A stretch of DNA of 64,000 bases, from positions 4,265,001-4,329,000 of the forward strand of contig CM063250.1 of NCBI GenBank assembly GCA_032158295.1, written 5' to 3'. The position numbers were made by a program, and so were the translations under genes. Origin of the DNA: Pycnopodia helianthoides (lineage: Eukaryota > Echinodermata > Asteroidea > Forcipulatida > Asteriidae). Below the pieces are notes generated by a model. The model did no database searches, was not told where the DNA came from, and was given only the letters and a program-made list of their open reading frames with translations. Positions 25,417 to 34,947 of this stretch are shown here, piece after piece. The number at the start of each line of letters is the position of its first letter. Position 1 is the stretch's first letter.

Positions 25417-25825
25417 CAGAACTGATCTGGATCCGGCTCCAGTGGGGCCTGACCAGTTTCTGAATCAATAGATAGTTCCCAGTAGACGCCATCTTTACGG
25501 GCAAAGTGCATTTTGGCCATGGCATGCATGTGCGTCAAACGCTCAACTTATTAACGCACCCGCGTTGTTCACTGACCAATCCTGCAATGAGTTTCGTGAA
25601 ATGCGCGCGTGTTGCACGCCGTTCTCACACGAAACGCACGACTGTTTGTTCTAAACTGCCCGTAAAGATGGCCGATTTACGTCATACTGCAACCTATCTA
25701 TATGCACCGGAATCTGTGTCAAAATTACCCAAATATGGGTCAAAATGACGCACTGAATCCGAGTTAAAACAATTTTTTTTTTACCACTTTCCGGTCAGCT
25801 TGACCCGGATGTTTTTAGAGTGCAG
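25417..25825. repeat. GGGTCA-type repeat split by a small element
   Basis: The left part (CTGATCTGGATCCGGCTCCAGTGGGGCCTGACC) and right part (CACCGGAATCTGTGTCA ... CAGCTTGACCCGGATGTTTTTAGAGTG) belong together. The family A element 25469-25702 sits between them. Confidence 0.55.
25469..25702. mobile_element. TATAGA-type small inverted-repeat element, family A copy 1
   Basis: The left end is TAGATAGTTCCCAG...GCCATCTTTACGGGCA and the right end is the imperfect inverse TGCCCGTAAAGATGGC...AACCTATCTA. It interrupts a GGGTCA-type repeat (25417-25825), which flanks it on both sides, and TA lies at both edges. It has no coding capacity. It matches 33051-33278 nearly base for base. Confidence 0.75.
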
Positions 25826-26199
25826 CAATATGGAGATGAGTTGTGTAATGTCTACTTGACGTTTCAATCAGTATGCCTTGCTCATCTTCATAAGTTAAAA
25901 TGCATTATTATATACATTGACCCCCAAATGGTGTCATTAAAGTTTTATTCAAACGATTCTGACTTCTGCGTTGAAATATTGATATTGACCCAATTCACCT
26001 GACGTCACACAATCACAATAATCTTGTGTTGCGCGGACCTTGCGCCATTTATTCAATCACTCATTTTGTTCATTATGCGCAATTCGTTCAATCATTCATT
26101 TGTTCATTCACACACCGTGAATGACTTGACGAGATGCGCCCGTCTGACTCCAAGGGCGCAGCTTGCGCTATTGAGGGAGTCAATGTCGCCGTGTTGCCG

Positions 26200-26323
26200 T
26201 ATAGACCTTTCTTTTGAGACGTCACGAGTCACGTGATAAAGCAAATCCGCCATCTTGGTTGGCAAATCGCCCACCCGCGTAATTCAATATCACAGTGTCG
26301 TCTGTTTCAAACCGAAAAACATA
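26200..26323 (+). promoter_or_regulatory. Left terminal repeat and presumed transposase promoter
   Basis: Between the left end and the transposase ATG lie the 12-bp terminal repeat, a CACGTG E-box at about 26230 and a CGCCATCTTGG box at about 26248. The last resembles a YY1 site, an established activator motif in animal promoters. No TATA box is clear. The promoter role is inferred from the short distance available. Confidence 0.5.
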
Positions 26324-26543
26324 ATGGTTGTTAGTTGTTGCAGCTGCATGAACAGACACAGAAAAGAATTAGAGACCAAGTTTTTCCGTTTTCCGGATGT
26401 AAATGTACATTCTGTTCAAAGTCGGGCCTGGATCCGTGCCGTAGATCTACACCGCCGGGACCGGGACCAGTTACAACATGATCAAGCTGAGCCATGGCAG
26501 CCTTCAGAACATGATCGGATCTGTAGTGTTCACTTTGTCTCCG
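26324..26543 (+). CDS. Transposase exon 1 (THAP finger, main part)
   Basis: This exon encodes residues 1-73 and one base of codon 74. It ends TCCG followed by the donor GTTAGT at 26544. Joining to 27307 restores the THAP sequence ...CSVHFVSG-NYSRDEKHV without loss of frame, which is the strongest support for this junction. Confidence 0.85.
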
Positions 26544-29116
26544 GTTAGTATGGACTTTTCGTATAATTGTTATTGTTTGAATGTGTTAAACCCAATGGGA
26601 CTACAGTCACGACTGTCAGTGTCAGTGCTGACACAGTATCAACCAATTCGCAGTCATTAATCATGTATGGTAATTGTTGGTATTCGTTGCTTTTAGTTTT
26701 ATTAAGGTAGACCCTAAATCCTAATGAAGTACGTGTACCACTACCAGCATGTTAGTATGTGTACAAATGTAGTATGAGAAGTTGTACCATAATTCCTTCC
26801 TCCATGGTTGTACTAATAATAATACAGTTCAGTTGGCACAACTTGAAGGTACAATGAGTGAAGTGGTTCATGAATGGTGAACAATGTTTTAATACTAGTA
26901 ATAAGAGACTGAGACGTGACAAAATGGTTCATTCAAAGAGTATTTTGCTTGCTAAAGTCAATGTGTGTTTAAGTGTTTGCGCTGTTAGTTAATTTGAGAT
27001 ATTTTTTGTTTCACAATTTTAGTTAAGATCACAAAAGCACACGAAAAATACAAGTTTCAGTTCTTAATATTTATTCAATGTATATTCCTAGATAAGAGCT
27101 CTTCATGCCGAAACATTTATATTTTTCTAAATAGTGAAGTGGCCTATTTTACAGATTTTTCCCCCAGAAGTTAATTGCACTCGTTTATGAGCAATGATGC
27201 ATATGTTGACTGAAGAATATGCACAGGAATAGGCAATTTTATTACTTTTTTTACTACTCAAATTTTGTATGAATGTAGCTTTTTTTCCTCTGTTTCATAT
27301 CTACAGGAAATTACTCCAGAGATGAAAAACATGTTGACTTTACTCCATCAGTGTTCATCAGCACCACACCTTCTCAAAAAAGTAAAGGGGTCCAGGATCT
27401 GAATCGCTACGAAAGATGGAAAAAACGCTCAGATCTAAAGAGAAGGCTTGAGAAATGTCAACAAGATGTACAACTTCAGCCATCCAACAACTCATCATTG
27501 ACCCTGCCGTTGGAACTTGACCCTGTGAATAAGTATGCTTATTTTTTCATGACATTCAGCATTTAAAATAATGGCGATCCATGGCAACAACAGCGTAATA
27601 ATTAGTTTACTATTATTGCAAGGTCCATATCACACCCTGTGTATTGCGTTGTTCTAACTCCGTGCATTGCCCTATTTTAAGCTGTGCTTCAAGTTTACTT
27701 GAAGATAAATTCATTATAACGCGTGTGCTTAAATGATAACTAATCAATCTTACATAAATTTTGGGTGAACAAAGAAAAAATTTCCAGAGCAGGATTCGAT
27801 CCCAAGCTGACGTGCTGGTGCTCTACCAAGTAAGCTAGCCATATATTGGTGGTCTCCTTTTTTGTCAATGTTTTTGTTTGGGGGAGGGGTGAGGGTCTGT
27901 ATGCTGCCCTCTAGCAAGAGAAGAGTCAGTATGGGGGTATTGACAAAAAATATAGCTCAGTTGGTAGAGAACTGGCACATCAACCCAGAGATCGCAGGTT
28001 CAATCCAAGCTCTTCAATTTTTCCTTTGTTTTATTAAAATAATTTTGTTTAAACTTTCTGTTCAGCAGCTTGCCTTTGCCACCTACCCCAAAGAAGCTGA
28101 AAGAAGATTTTGCACAAGAAAAGACAAGAGAATCATCAAGCCAGACTGTGGCATACTGTGACCCACACAAAATGTACCGTGATGAGATAGCAAGTCTCAA
28201 GTCTGATATTTGCTCTCTACACAGGCAAGTTGACAAGCTGGAATGGTCCAACAATAAAATTAAGTCAAATTCAAAATGCAAATTTTATACTGGTCTTCCG
28301 ACATATTTAGTGTTTTTGTGGTTGTTTCAGCAGCTTGTCAAGGGTGTATCTCCTTCATATTGTAGGTGCCTTAATTTAAAAGATCAGTTGTTGCTAGTCC
28401 TAATGAAGCTTAGGCTCGATTTAGCTTTTGAGGATATTGCAGACCGGTTTCAAATTTCGAGATCAAGTGCATCAAACATATTTCATTTATGGATTCAGCA
28501 CATGGCAGTTCAGCTAAAGCCACTGATAAACTGGCCAGACAGACACACTCTAAGACGAACACTTCCCAAAGCTTTCAAGAAGTCAAAGAAATATCGAAAA
28601 ACAACAGTCATCATTGACTGCTTTGAGATATTTATGCAACGGCCTTCAGACCTCAAACTAAGAGCACACACTTACAGTCACTATAAGCACCACAATACTA
28701 TAAAAGTTTTAATTGGCATTTCACCTACTGGTGCAGTTATGTTTTTGTCTAAATGTTTTGGAGGTAGAGTTTCTGATAAAACATTGACTCAGAAAAGTGG
28801 GTTTTATGAGAAACTGTTGCCAGGTGACCTCATCTTAGCTGACAGGGGGTTCATCATTGCTGAGGAATTTGCATTACACAATGCCATCCTTGCCATTCCT
28901 GCATTCACAAAAGGAAAAAATCAACTATCCGGACAGGAAGTCGCAGGTTCACGTTGTCTTTCAAATGTCCGCATACATGTAGAAAGAGCAATTGGACGTA
29001 TAAAGGAATTTCATATACTGCAGCATGTTGTACCCATAACAATGGTCAAAACTATTGATGAAATAATTACAGTGTGTGCTGCATTGACCAACCTACTTCC
29101 AGCTCTGGTTAAATAG
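26324..29116 (+). CDS. THAP-domain DDE transposase (3 exons, 498 aa)
   Basis: The inferred join is 26324-26543, 27307-27532 and 28066-29116, which gives 1,497 nt in one frame. Residues 1 to about 95 form a THAP C2CH zinc finger: Cys5 and Cys8, FP at 23-24, Trp36, Cys67 and His70 (CSVHF), and the closing FTPS after the first intron. Residues about 188-215 look like a short coiled coil. Residues about 243-320 resemble the HTH_Tnp_4 helix-turn-helix (EDIADRFQISRSSASNIF). Residues about 330-490 match the DDE_Tnp_4 fold, with candidate catalytic Asp333 (IIDCF), Asp408 (LADRGF) and Glu455 (HVERAIGR). The family cuts and pastes its own DNA in the nucleus, and THAP fingers bind the transposon ends. 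ATG 26324 is the first in-frame start and lies 124 bp inside the left end. No disabling change is visible. PIF/Harbinger transposases share DDE_Tnp_4, but the THAP finger and YqaJ partner favour ISL2EU. Confidence 0.9.
27307..27532 (+). CDS. Transposase exon 2 (end of THAP, basic linker)
   Basis: The acceptor is TCTACAG at 27300-27306 behind a T-rich tract, and the donor is AA followed by GTATGC at 27533. The exon completes the THAP domain (DFTPSVF) and adds a lysine/arginine-rich linker (RYERWKKRSDLKRR) that could act as a nuclear localisation signal; that role is inferred from composition. Confidence 0.8.
27760..27905 (-). repeat. tRNA-like SINE copy in transposase intron 2
   Basis: On minus there is an A box TAGCTTACTTGG and a B box GGATCGAATCC, with the same flanks (AACAAAGAAAAA on one side, GGTGGTCTCCTT...TTGTCAATGTTTTTG on the other) as the copy at 8195-8345. 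It lies wholly inside the intron. Confidence 0.65.
27925..28030 (+). repeat. tRNA-like SINE copy, opposite orientation, intron 2
   Basis: The plus-strand A box TAGCTCAGTTGG at 27953 and B box GGTTCAATCC at 27998 are followed by TTCAATTTTTCCTTTGTTTT, the mirror of the flank of the neighbouring minus copy. It ends about 35 bp before the exon 3 acceptor and may supply part of its pyrimidine tract. Confidence 0.6.
28066..29116 (+). CDS. Transposase exon 3 (HTH + DDE_Tnp_4 catalytic core)
   Basis: The acceptor is a tandem NAGNAG site, TTCAGCAG at 28061-28068. Starting at 28066 or 28069 keeps frame either way and differs by one codon. The exon holds the coiled coil, the helix-turn-helix and all three acidic residues of the catalytic triad, and it ends at TAG 29114-29116. 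Possible AATAAA signals follow at 29413 and about 29580. Confidence 0.88.
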
Positions 29117-30446
29117 TTTGTTTGCCTCATTTACTCTAGTCTTAGGAGTTTTTAAACAAACAAATACACTGGCTTATCCTTGACAATTCTGAAAGTTTTG
29201 TGACCTCAATACACTGTTACTTGGTTTCTTTAAGAAAGTATGTCATGTAGAATGACAAGTGTCAAAATTAAGGGGATAATCCTGGACCATTCAATTAACA
29301 AAACAAACTAAAATTAACTTTACATACTGTTTAATTGTTGTTCCATTTCTATGTGTACAACTTAAATTGTAAAATTTTTACATTTATATTCAGTTAGTTA
29401 AAATATTACTTCAATAAATAGTATTGATATAAATCAAATGAAATATATGTATATATCTGAAATGTTTTTAAAAATATATTAATATTATTTACACTGGCCA
29501 CACAACTGGAAATAAAACTAAGTTTACATTTCAATAGGCTTTGCAAGTCTTGCACATATTCACTGAAAGTATTCACTGAAATAAAATATTACCTTCATAT
29601 ACAGTATTGATATTGACCAGGCAAGTCTTGCACGTGAATTCACTGAACTAAAATATTATCTTCATATAAAGTCTTGCACGTATTCGAACATGGGGAACCC
29701 TTAAAGTGCGCAAGTTTGTTTCCAAAGTGGTCCCAAAAATGTTTGAATATGTACAAGACTTGCACGGTCTGTTTAATAAGATAAAACATCTGAAGCACCT
29801 CTAACTTAATTATTTATGTTATTTATCTGCCACTTTATACATAAAATTATAGTGTCTTGTCTTTCCACAATACTGGACACAGAGGTGAGGCATGAGAGAC
29901 CATGGAGTAGTAATAATAAGGGAATAAAAGAGTAGGCGGCGAGGTCTTAACCGGCCGTTTAAAACCGGGAGGATCGTTGCCGTGTGATAAAGGACCGAGC
30001 CACAACACTGCAACGTTTCAGACAGCCGGTTAAGACCGAGTCCTTTCTCTTTTATTTCCTGAGAATTTTGCTTAGCAAACAGCAATGTGTCACAACTGTA
30101 TGTTACCACTTTTCTTTAACATGTTTTTTACTTTGCAATTTTTTTATTACCCAGAGGAATGTCTCAGTGTTGAAAAGTCAAGGGTGTGATGTTAATACAT
30201 GAAACAATACTTAATTAATTTTTGCAATGTAACATGTGTTCATTGAAAATATTTTTATTGGTAGACTCTGTAATGTTTTAATCAAGATGTTACAACTGTT
30301 GGAGTGAATTGCATTAAGCTGCTCTGGGAAGGACAATACAATTACATTATTTATTGTTTATTTATTCTTGACATAGAGAACTATCATTAATATAACTATG
30401 TATACTATTTTAAAATACAATAAATTATTCAAAAATATAATCACAA
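29117..30446. other. Convergent 3' region between the two transposon genes
   Basis: This AT-rich spacer has no coding frame of note. It holds candidate polyadenylation signals for both genes, a degenerate repeat at 29535-29690 (units with GCAAGTCTTGCACGT and TTCACTGAA) and an inverted repeat centred near 29990. Confidence 0.6.
29920..30060. repeat. Inverted repeat between convergent genes
   Basis: GGTCTTAACCGGC at 29943-29955 pairs perfectly with GCCGGTTAAGACC at 30025-30037. Pairing extends outward with mismatches to GGAATAAAAGAG and CTCTTTTATTTCC. It may be a small inserted inverted-repeat element or a hairpin that helps both transcripts end. Confidence 0.6.
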
Positions 30447-31614
30447 CTACAACTCAGGCTTTCTTGATTCTCTTTGAATTGCAGGCTGGAGATATTGCTC
30501 AAAAAATAGTGCACTGCTTTCCTTGATTAATTTCCACTGGTCTTTATTGTGATAAACCTTCTGCAAAAACATTCCTTTGGGTGTCCAAACAACAAATAAC
30601 CCAGATGACACTTTTTTCAATTTGTGTAAAATACCAATTTGACACAGCACTTGGTAAAAGTAGTCGTGTCTTTCTTTCAGAGAAATTGTATAATTTTGTT
30701 CATTCCCTGTCACATTCAAACAGTCAATGGCTTTGGCTCCAGGAAAACTTTGTGGATCTTGGTTATGTGCATTTTTCTTGTTGTTTGGACATTTGACCTC
30801 CACACATTGCATCCCGCAGCAAGTACAATTGACTATGGCATCAGGAGATGCTCCAAGAAATGGTGACTCAGAGTCTATGTAGAGCCCAACATTCCACATT
30901 TCAAGATTCAGATGGCCCTCCAACTCTAAATGCCTTTTCAAAGAAGCCAAAGCCACTGACTCGTGATCAATCCCCCATTTCATGGCTCTAGTTGGAAAGA
31001 ATGAATTAAGCCCAAGCATTTTGGAGCAGAGAGAAGAAACGTCCCTCTTTGATGATCCATCCATGAATTTTACAACAGATCCCAAAACTGATGCAGTAAT
31101 ACGACCAAAACGATAGAGGTGCCACAAATTTGATTTTCTTTGGTCAGATGTGACTGAGGCAATTAAGTGTGCTTGCTCTTCAGTTATTGACTGATCAACA
31201 GGAATGTCATTTCCTTTAAGGTGACAAAATGGTGTTGGCAGTTTTGGCTCCCACTCTATTTTTACGTTGTTTTCATTTTCTGAGGCAGTATCAGTATCCT
31301 CATCTTCTTTTGGGACAAGAGAAAATATGCATGAATTAGGATTTACTCTTTTCAATGCATCTAAATCAAGATTTTGTAAGGTTGACTCTGATGTAGTCTC
31401 AAGTGGAGGTGCTGACCTCTTTTTGGGGTTGTCGTACTTAGGCTTAACAAAGTGGAGATCTTTGAGTGGACATGAGTCTAATTCCTTCCCTTTTAGGCAG
31501 TCTTTGTTCCAAAGACATGCTTTTTCAGTGCATGCTTGTGAAGTATAGCCAAGCCGATTAGCTGCTTCCAGCTTGAACATGACTGCTGCAACATGGCTGC
31601 ATGCCTCTCCAAGT
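30447..31614 (-). CDS. YqaJ-nuclease gene exon 2
   Basis: The acceptor on minus is TTTTTTTCAG, ending at 31615. The exon begins with the second half of the SWIM finger (LGEACSHVAAVMF) and holds the whole YqaJ nuclease domain, stopping at 30447. Polyadenylation-like AATAAA motifs lie on minus at 30350-30372, about 90 bp past the stop. Confidence 0.88.
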
Positions 31615-32957
31615 CTGAAAAAAAAATTACAATGTAAATTGGTAATGCAATCTCATATAACCCCTCCCCCATCCAAAAATGATAAGTTATCTTTCTTTTA
31701 CTGACAAATGCAGGGGGGTTGATCTCCCCCCCCCCCCATCACTGTGCCATTGACATTGAGCGGAGTAAAAGTTTCAATCATCCTAAGTTTTTTTTCTGCT
31801 CTTGAAATTCTGTATCAGAATTTTACTTCTTTTTAAAAAAATTTTTATATGAGATATTGCCCAACTCGCAAGGCCGTACAGCCATTCCAAGGTGAGGGCT
31901 ACACTTAACTGATTTGGGCTGTTGACCCAAATCAACTGTCACCGGGGGCACGTTGCCACCTACTCTTGGGGCTGAAACAGGGTTACCCCCTACACAGTCC
32001 GTGAGGATGTAGGCATATGGCTGGTAGAGCAGAATGCACTAACTTCCCAACTTTTTACAAAGCACAACTATGGTCAAGTGCCTTGCTCAAGGGCACAAGC
32101 TCAAGGGCAAAAGTGTCATGACTGGGATTCAAACCCATCAGACTCTGCTGCTGACAACACCAGAGCTTGGGTCCGGTAAACTAGACCGCTCGGCCACTAC
32201 ATGCCACCGAATGAATTATTAAAATGATGACTGAAACATGAAAACATAAAAAGACATTTTTCCAAATTTGTTATTGGATTGGAATGGATTATGTAGAGGG
32301 CCTACTCTTTCAAAAGTAAATGTTGCATCATCAATTTATCTTTGTTTTAAGCAATCTGCAAACTACAAAGTTATCATAACTGTAAGAAATGTTGGTTATG
32401 AAAAATTTAACATTTACTTAGTCTTACCCTGCCATGCACATGCAGTGAGCAGCAACTACCGATCCAGTGGATTTGTTGATCATTATCCAGGCACTCACAG
32501 GGGTCTTTGTTAGGCTTTGTGAATGGGTGATTCTGCTTCGAAGTACACACACAGGGCTAACGTCACTAACTGAGGAGTACAGAATTGCCTGGACAAATCC
32601 TTTCACAAAGTAGCTGTAGGACTCCAGCGACTTGAATGACTTCATTGTGTCCTTTGTATAAGGACCTGGTGAATTAATGAGGTAGTTATACATGTCGCCG
32701 TACTCGAAGCTTGCAGGCCACAACGTTGGGTTGTTTGTGTATTTCAACCCCCCACCGAAAGGATCCGGTATTTGTAAAGTTCCGTTCAGGAATTGAACCA
32801 TTAACTTGTAATTATACCTTTCTCTCGGTAACTTATCTAGTTGTTGGACGTAAGATGATGAAAGATCCCTTGAAGTTGGGAAATATGAGTGCTCTTCGTC
32901 AATTTGGCCGACAACCGAAACCGTCGGCTGTCGCCTAGAATAACAGTGGTCGTCCAT
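30447..32957 (-). CDS. SWIM zinc-finger / YqaJ-type nuclease (2 exons, 565 aa)
   Basis: The inferred join on minus is 32957-32428 with 31614-30447, giving 1,698 nt in frame. The N-terminal region carries the PASFEYGDMYNYLINSPGPYTK block that I recognise from metazoan YqaJ-associated proteins. A SWIM finger (CxC...CxH) spans the splice junction: Cys172, Cys174, Cys182 and His184. After an acidic linker, residues about 325-535 match the YqaJ/lambda-exonuclease-like PD-(D/E)XK fold: GRITAS, WGIDHE with Glu395, GASPDA with Asp435, VEVKCP with Glu449 and Lys451, and a FYQVLCQIGI helix. The predicted role is a metal-dependent DNA nuclease; its function in the transposon life cycle is not known. The start is the first in-frame ATG, 95 bp inside the right end. 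The frame is open further upstream, to 33038, but without an ATG. The protein is convergent with the transposase gene and appears intact. Confidence 0.88.
31850..32210 (-). repeat. Leu/Ser-tRNA-like SINE in nuclease-gene intron
   Basis: Read on minus, the head is GGTGGCATGTAGTGGCCGAGCGG (A box TGGCCGAGCGG) and ends in B box GGTTTGAATCC, spaced as in a long-variable-arm tRNA. A body with TTGAGCAAGGCACTT follows. The body matches 45218-45470. It lies inside the 813-bp intron. Confidence 0.65.
32428..32957 (-). CDS. YqaJ-nuclease gene exon 1
   Basis: This exon encodes residues 1-176 plus two bases and ends in the first half of the SWIM finger (AHCMCMAG). The donor on minus is AGG followed by GTAAGA, with the intron starting at 32427. 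Read-through meets a stop at once (GGG TAA), so splicing is required. Confidence 0.86.
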
Positions 32958-33052
32958 TTTTGTACGAATGCAGCAGACGACAATTTTGCCAACCAGAGAA
33001 TGCGCATGCGTCAGTTTCCGGTCAATGTTTATCAACAATGGAAAGGTCTATA
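32958..33052 (-). promoter_or_regulatory. Right terminal repeat and presumed nuclease promoter
   Basis: Only 95 bp separate the right end from the nuclease ATG. They hold the 12-bp terminal repeat, a TGCGCATGCGTC NRF1-like palindromic box at about 33001 and the TGGTTGGCAAA box shared with the left end. A promoter here is inferred. Confidence 0.45.
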
Positions 33053-33278
33053 GATAGTTCCCAGTAGACGCCATCTTTACGGGCAAATTGCATTTTGGCT
33101 TGCAGGTGCGTCAAACGCTCAACTTATTAACGCAGCCGCGTTGTTAACTGACCAATCCTGCAATGAGTTTCGTGAAATGCGCGCGTGTTGCACGCCGTTC
33201 TCACACGAAACGCACGACTGTTTGTTCTAAACTGCCCGTAAAGATGGCCGATTTACGTCACACTGCAACCTATCTATA
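33051..33278. mobile_element. TATAGA-type small inverted-repeat element, family A copy 2
   Basis: It is nearly identical to 25469-25702. Its left edge abuts the right end of the large transposon (GGTCTATA|GATAG) and its right edge abuts the next element (CTATCTATAGATGG). TATA is shared at both joints. Confidence 0.75.
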
Positions 33279-33421
33279 GATGGATTGCACAATGATGTCA
33301 TTGGCCACCATCTTTGATGAAAACAAAATGGAAACGTGCACGCGTGTCCGCGCTGCGCACACCTCTCACCCAATGATAGCCTTTTTACGCGTGCACGTTT
33401 CATCAAAGATGGCGGCCAATG
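33275..33421. mobile_element. TATAGA-type small element, family B copy 2, right end lost
   Basis: The left end TATAGATGGATTGCA and the inner pair CCACCATCTTTGATG / CATCAAAGATGGCGG match the family at 6233-6392. The outer part of the right repeat is missing after about 33421. Confidence 0.65.
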
Positions 33422-33619
33422 CAAGGCATCTTTACAGTATAGAGTGCATTTTAGTCAAGTTGACCAAATGATTACGTGCAGTCTGAATCCCCAAATGGTG
33501 ATCGTGGCTGACAGGAGACTGTAGCCGCGTGTGACGTAAGTGTAAGAGGTCAATATCCATAGAAAGGGGAAACAGTGATTATTGGTTTTGAGAAGAGTCC
33601 GCCAATACCGGAACTTATA

Positions 33620-33780
33620 AAGCGAGTCCGCAAGCCTGTGTTCAACTAGATCTCAATCCTGTGTTAAACTGGATCTTAATCCGGACCAACTACGGGTCAG
33701 TGCGTTGATTCCGGGTCCGTTCCTGAGTCCGACCCCCAGTTACGGGTGAACTCTGACCCTAAAATCTTAGACTGCGTCAT
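33620..33780. repeat. GGGTCA-type repeat fragment
   Basis: GCGAGTCCGC, CTACGGGTCAGTGCGTTGATTCCGGGTC and CTCTGACCCTAAAATCTTAGACTGCG resemble the ends of the GGGTCA family. It is diverged. Confidence 0.4.
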
Positions 33781-34587
33781 CTGACCTATAACGTTTAGAA
33801 CACCAAGCGCACTTTTATGGTGTGAATATCTTCGAGATCGTATTTTAGTCTGCAAAACTATTGATAATTCGCAAGATTAATGTTTAAAAAAAATAAACAC
33901 CAAATGGTATTTTGATCGTCAAAATTGTCATTGCTTTCCTGCCTTATCATTATGCTTGAAAAAAAAACAGATGATTTTTTTTCTTTCTTCTGCCTCTTCT
34001 TCTTCTTCTTCCTCTTCTTCTTCTTCTTCAGCAACATGAAATGTTTCCAATATTGATCTTTCAAGTCACTTTTAGATAATAGGTCGATGTTGAATGGCTT
34101 CGCAATTCACTATAAAAACTATAAATACCATAATATTGAAGTCATCTTTGACTTAATGAGGCCATCGACTCTAAATCGACTGATCCAGACGATGTTTGTC
34201 GCAGGCTTTCTGTCTTATGAAACCCCAGATCGAAGATTTTCTTATTTTTCAGTTATTCGCTTTCAAGAAGGCCCCAAGGATTCGATTCGTATTAATTATC
34301 TGCGACTTCCCGTTTTTGTTTTGGTTTTTTTTTTAGGAGGGGGTGGGTGTTTGTTTGTTTTTTGTTTTGTTTCTTTGGCAGAGTTTTGTTCGTCATAAAA
34401 AACGTGATAGTATAGGACGTATACAACGCGATGTATTTTGGGGTAAATGAATTATTGTAAATTTTAGTAGGGTTCTTAAATTGCAAAAATCCACGTTCTA
34501 AGGGGATCCCTTGCCGTCTAAGTGCCATGCATTTTAAAGACTGTCCCTTAATAGTTTGCCCTCATCCCATTATTTTATTTGTAGCAC

Positions 34588-34810
34588 GTCGACCGTGGCT
34601 GAGCGGTACTCAAGTTTTGGCGGCCAAATCTTTATAACAAAGCTGGGACTGTCGATTTGAAGTCGATTGCCTCATTTGATATACCATTTACTGAAAGGGG
34701 GAAAACATGTGTTTTTGAGCAAGACACTTGACTGTAATTGGCTCTCGTCTGAGGGGCCTGTGAGGCTAGATACTGTTGATGTGAATAATTAGCAATCTGT
34801 GTGCCCAATT
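34588..34810 (+). repeat. Leu-tRNA-like SINE, degenerate
   Basis: A box TGGCTGAGCGG is at 34596-34606, and a weak B box lies near 34653. The body has TTGAGCAAGACACTTGAC at 34715, like that of the SINE at 31850-32210. The right boundary is approximate. Confidence 0.45.
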
Positions 34811-34947
34811 CGGTTCCTGGTGCTGCTGCATACTCCTAAGGAGTTGAGATGGTTTCAGGCAGAGCCGTGTATTGAGAGAGTTGCAACATAAGGGGGACCA
34901 GTTTTCTTTGGTCACGTGGTTGCTGGATGCCATTTTCGGTCCAAATG

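Larger units (their letters stand above)
26200..33052. mobile_element. Complete ISL2EU-like (THAP/DDE_Tnp_4 + YqaJ) DNA transposon
   Basis: The element is bounded by a perfect 12-bp inverted repeat, TATAGACCTTTC at 26200-26211 and GAAAGGTCTATA at 33041-33052. Both ends also carry a subterminal TGGTTGGCAAA box, at about 26258 on the left and about 32990 (reverse complement) on the right. Inside are two convergent spliced genes: a THAP-DDE transposase on plus and a SWIM-YqaJ nuclease on minus. This pairing is, from my knowledge of transposon families, the hallmark of the ISL2EU (IS4EU) superfamily. Each start codon lies about 100 bp from its end, so both promoters must be in or next to the terminal repeats. 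A TA duplication is possible, because TATA is present at both outer edges, but the exact boundary cannot be fixed. Both genes look intact, which suggests recent activity. Superfamily naming is by gene content, not by a search. Confidence 0.88.

Noticed and set aside
27862..28161. 99-codon plus frame across the end of the transposase intron
   Set aside because: It reads through SINE sequence in a different frame from the transposase exon.
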